From Acidobacteriota bacterium (GTDB lineage: Bacteria > Acidobacteriota > UBA6911), in NCBI GenBank assembly GCA_017860075.1, contig JAFNAH010000087.1, forward strand, positions 1 through 6,409: DNA of 6,409 nt, written 5' to 3'. How positions within the stretch are numbered: position 1 is the first letter of the stretch; the number at the start of each line of letters is the position of its first letter. A program made the position numbers and the translations under genes. This document shows positions 6,255 to 6,409 of the stretch, one piece after another. The notes beneath the pieces were generated by a model, which was not told the DNA's origin, ran no database searches, and saw only the letters and a program-made list of their open reading frames with translations.

Positions 6255-6409
6255 TCACCGCAACATCTCGATACGGCGGCCAAGCATCTCCACATCCTGG
6301 CGCGCGGTCTCGACGAAGAGCCTGCGCCGCAGCAGGTAAGTAAACAGCAGGAGAAACGCGGCTGCGCACGTCCACAAGGCAGGCCGCATCTCGGGCGCCA
6401 GCCCTCCCG
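6255..6409 (-). CDS. CcmC-like heme exporter/cytochrome c assembly protein, C-terminal end (truncated by window edge)
   Basis: The last 50 codons of a minus-strand gene enter at the right edge and end with TGA at 6255-6257. The peptide GGLAPEMRPALWTCAAAFLL continues as LFTYLLRRRLFVETARQDVEMLGRRIEMLR: a final transmembrane helix (LWTCAAAFLLLFTYLL), then a basic, helical cytoplasmic tail. CcmC and related CcsA-type proteins end this way, with a loop containing a P-x-M motif before the last span and arginines after it. The CcmD-like gene downstream fits, as ccmC and ccmD are usual neighbours. CcmC handles heme delivery to CcmE on the periplasmic face of the inner membrane. The histidines and WWD motif that would prove the family lie outside the window. 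Codon usage and hydrophobicity favour this frame over the two overlapping open frames. Confidence 0.65.
   Translation of the reverse strand, partial: GGLAPEMRPALWTCAAAFLLLFTYLLRRRLFVETARQDVEMLGRRIEMLR

Noticed and set aside
6160..6375. 71-codon minus-strand open frame at the right edge
   Set aside because: It crosses the ccmC stop, the hairpin and the heptamer array. The overlapping frame with a membrane helix and basic tail is far more protein-like.

Overview
The window is GC-rich bacterial chromosomal DNA that looks like ordinary housekeeping sequence. There are no phage, transposase, CRISPR or RNA-gene signals. It holds three blocks: a SUF iron-sulfur assembly operon on the minus strand (right-to-left, positions 3191 to 1), trpS on the plus strand (3453-4466), and a second minus-strand block that reads ccmC end, ccmD-like, prolidase-type M24 peptidase (6409 to 4478). 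The set suggests a Gram-negative bacterium that makes c-type cytochromes by a System I-like (Ccm) route. A non-model lineage such as Acidobacteriota or a former deltaproteobacterial phylum would fit the short CcmD-like protein and the peptidase type, but one window cannot settle the taxonomy.

The SUF block is an Rrf2-family regulator with three cysteines, then sufB, sufC and the first 119 residues of sufD, which runs off the left edge. The regulator's 3' end overlaps the sufB start by 17 nt. A 119-nt gap flanked by a 12-bp direct repeat separates sufB from sufC. A 21-nt gap with a clear Shine-Dalgarno separates sufC from sufD. SufB, SufC and SufD together form the scaffold complex for Fe-S cluster assembly. 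The regulator probably senses cluster status and controls its own operon: a consensus-like minus-strand promoter lies in front of it, with a perfect 7-bp inverted repeat over the -10 region and a second, shorter inverted repeat over the -35 region.

trpS is divergent from the regulator, sharing a 261-nt control region. It converges on the peptidase gene with only 11 nt between stop codons and no visible terminator.

On the right, the last 50 codons of a CcmC-like heme-handling membrane protein are followed by a 187-nt gap, then a 46-residue CcmD-like single-span membrane protein, then the peptidase gene 39 nt further on. The gap contains a hairpin just after the ccmC stop and a 63-nt array of 7-nt units arranged in two opposed runs around a GGCC dyad. 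That array is the most unusual structure here. I did not find a clearly novel biological system; the items worth checking are the palindromic candidate operator, the heptamer array, the direct repeat between sufB and sufC, and the small ccmD-like gene.
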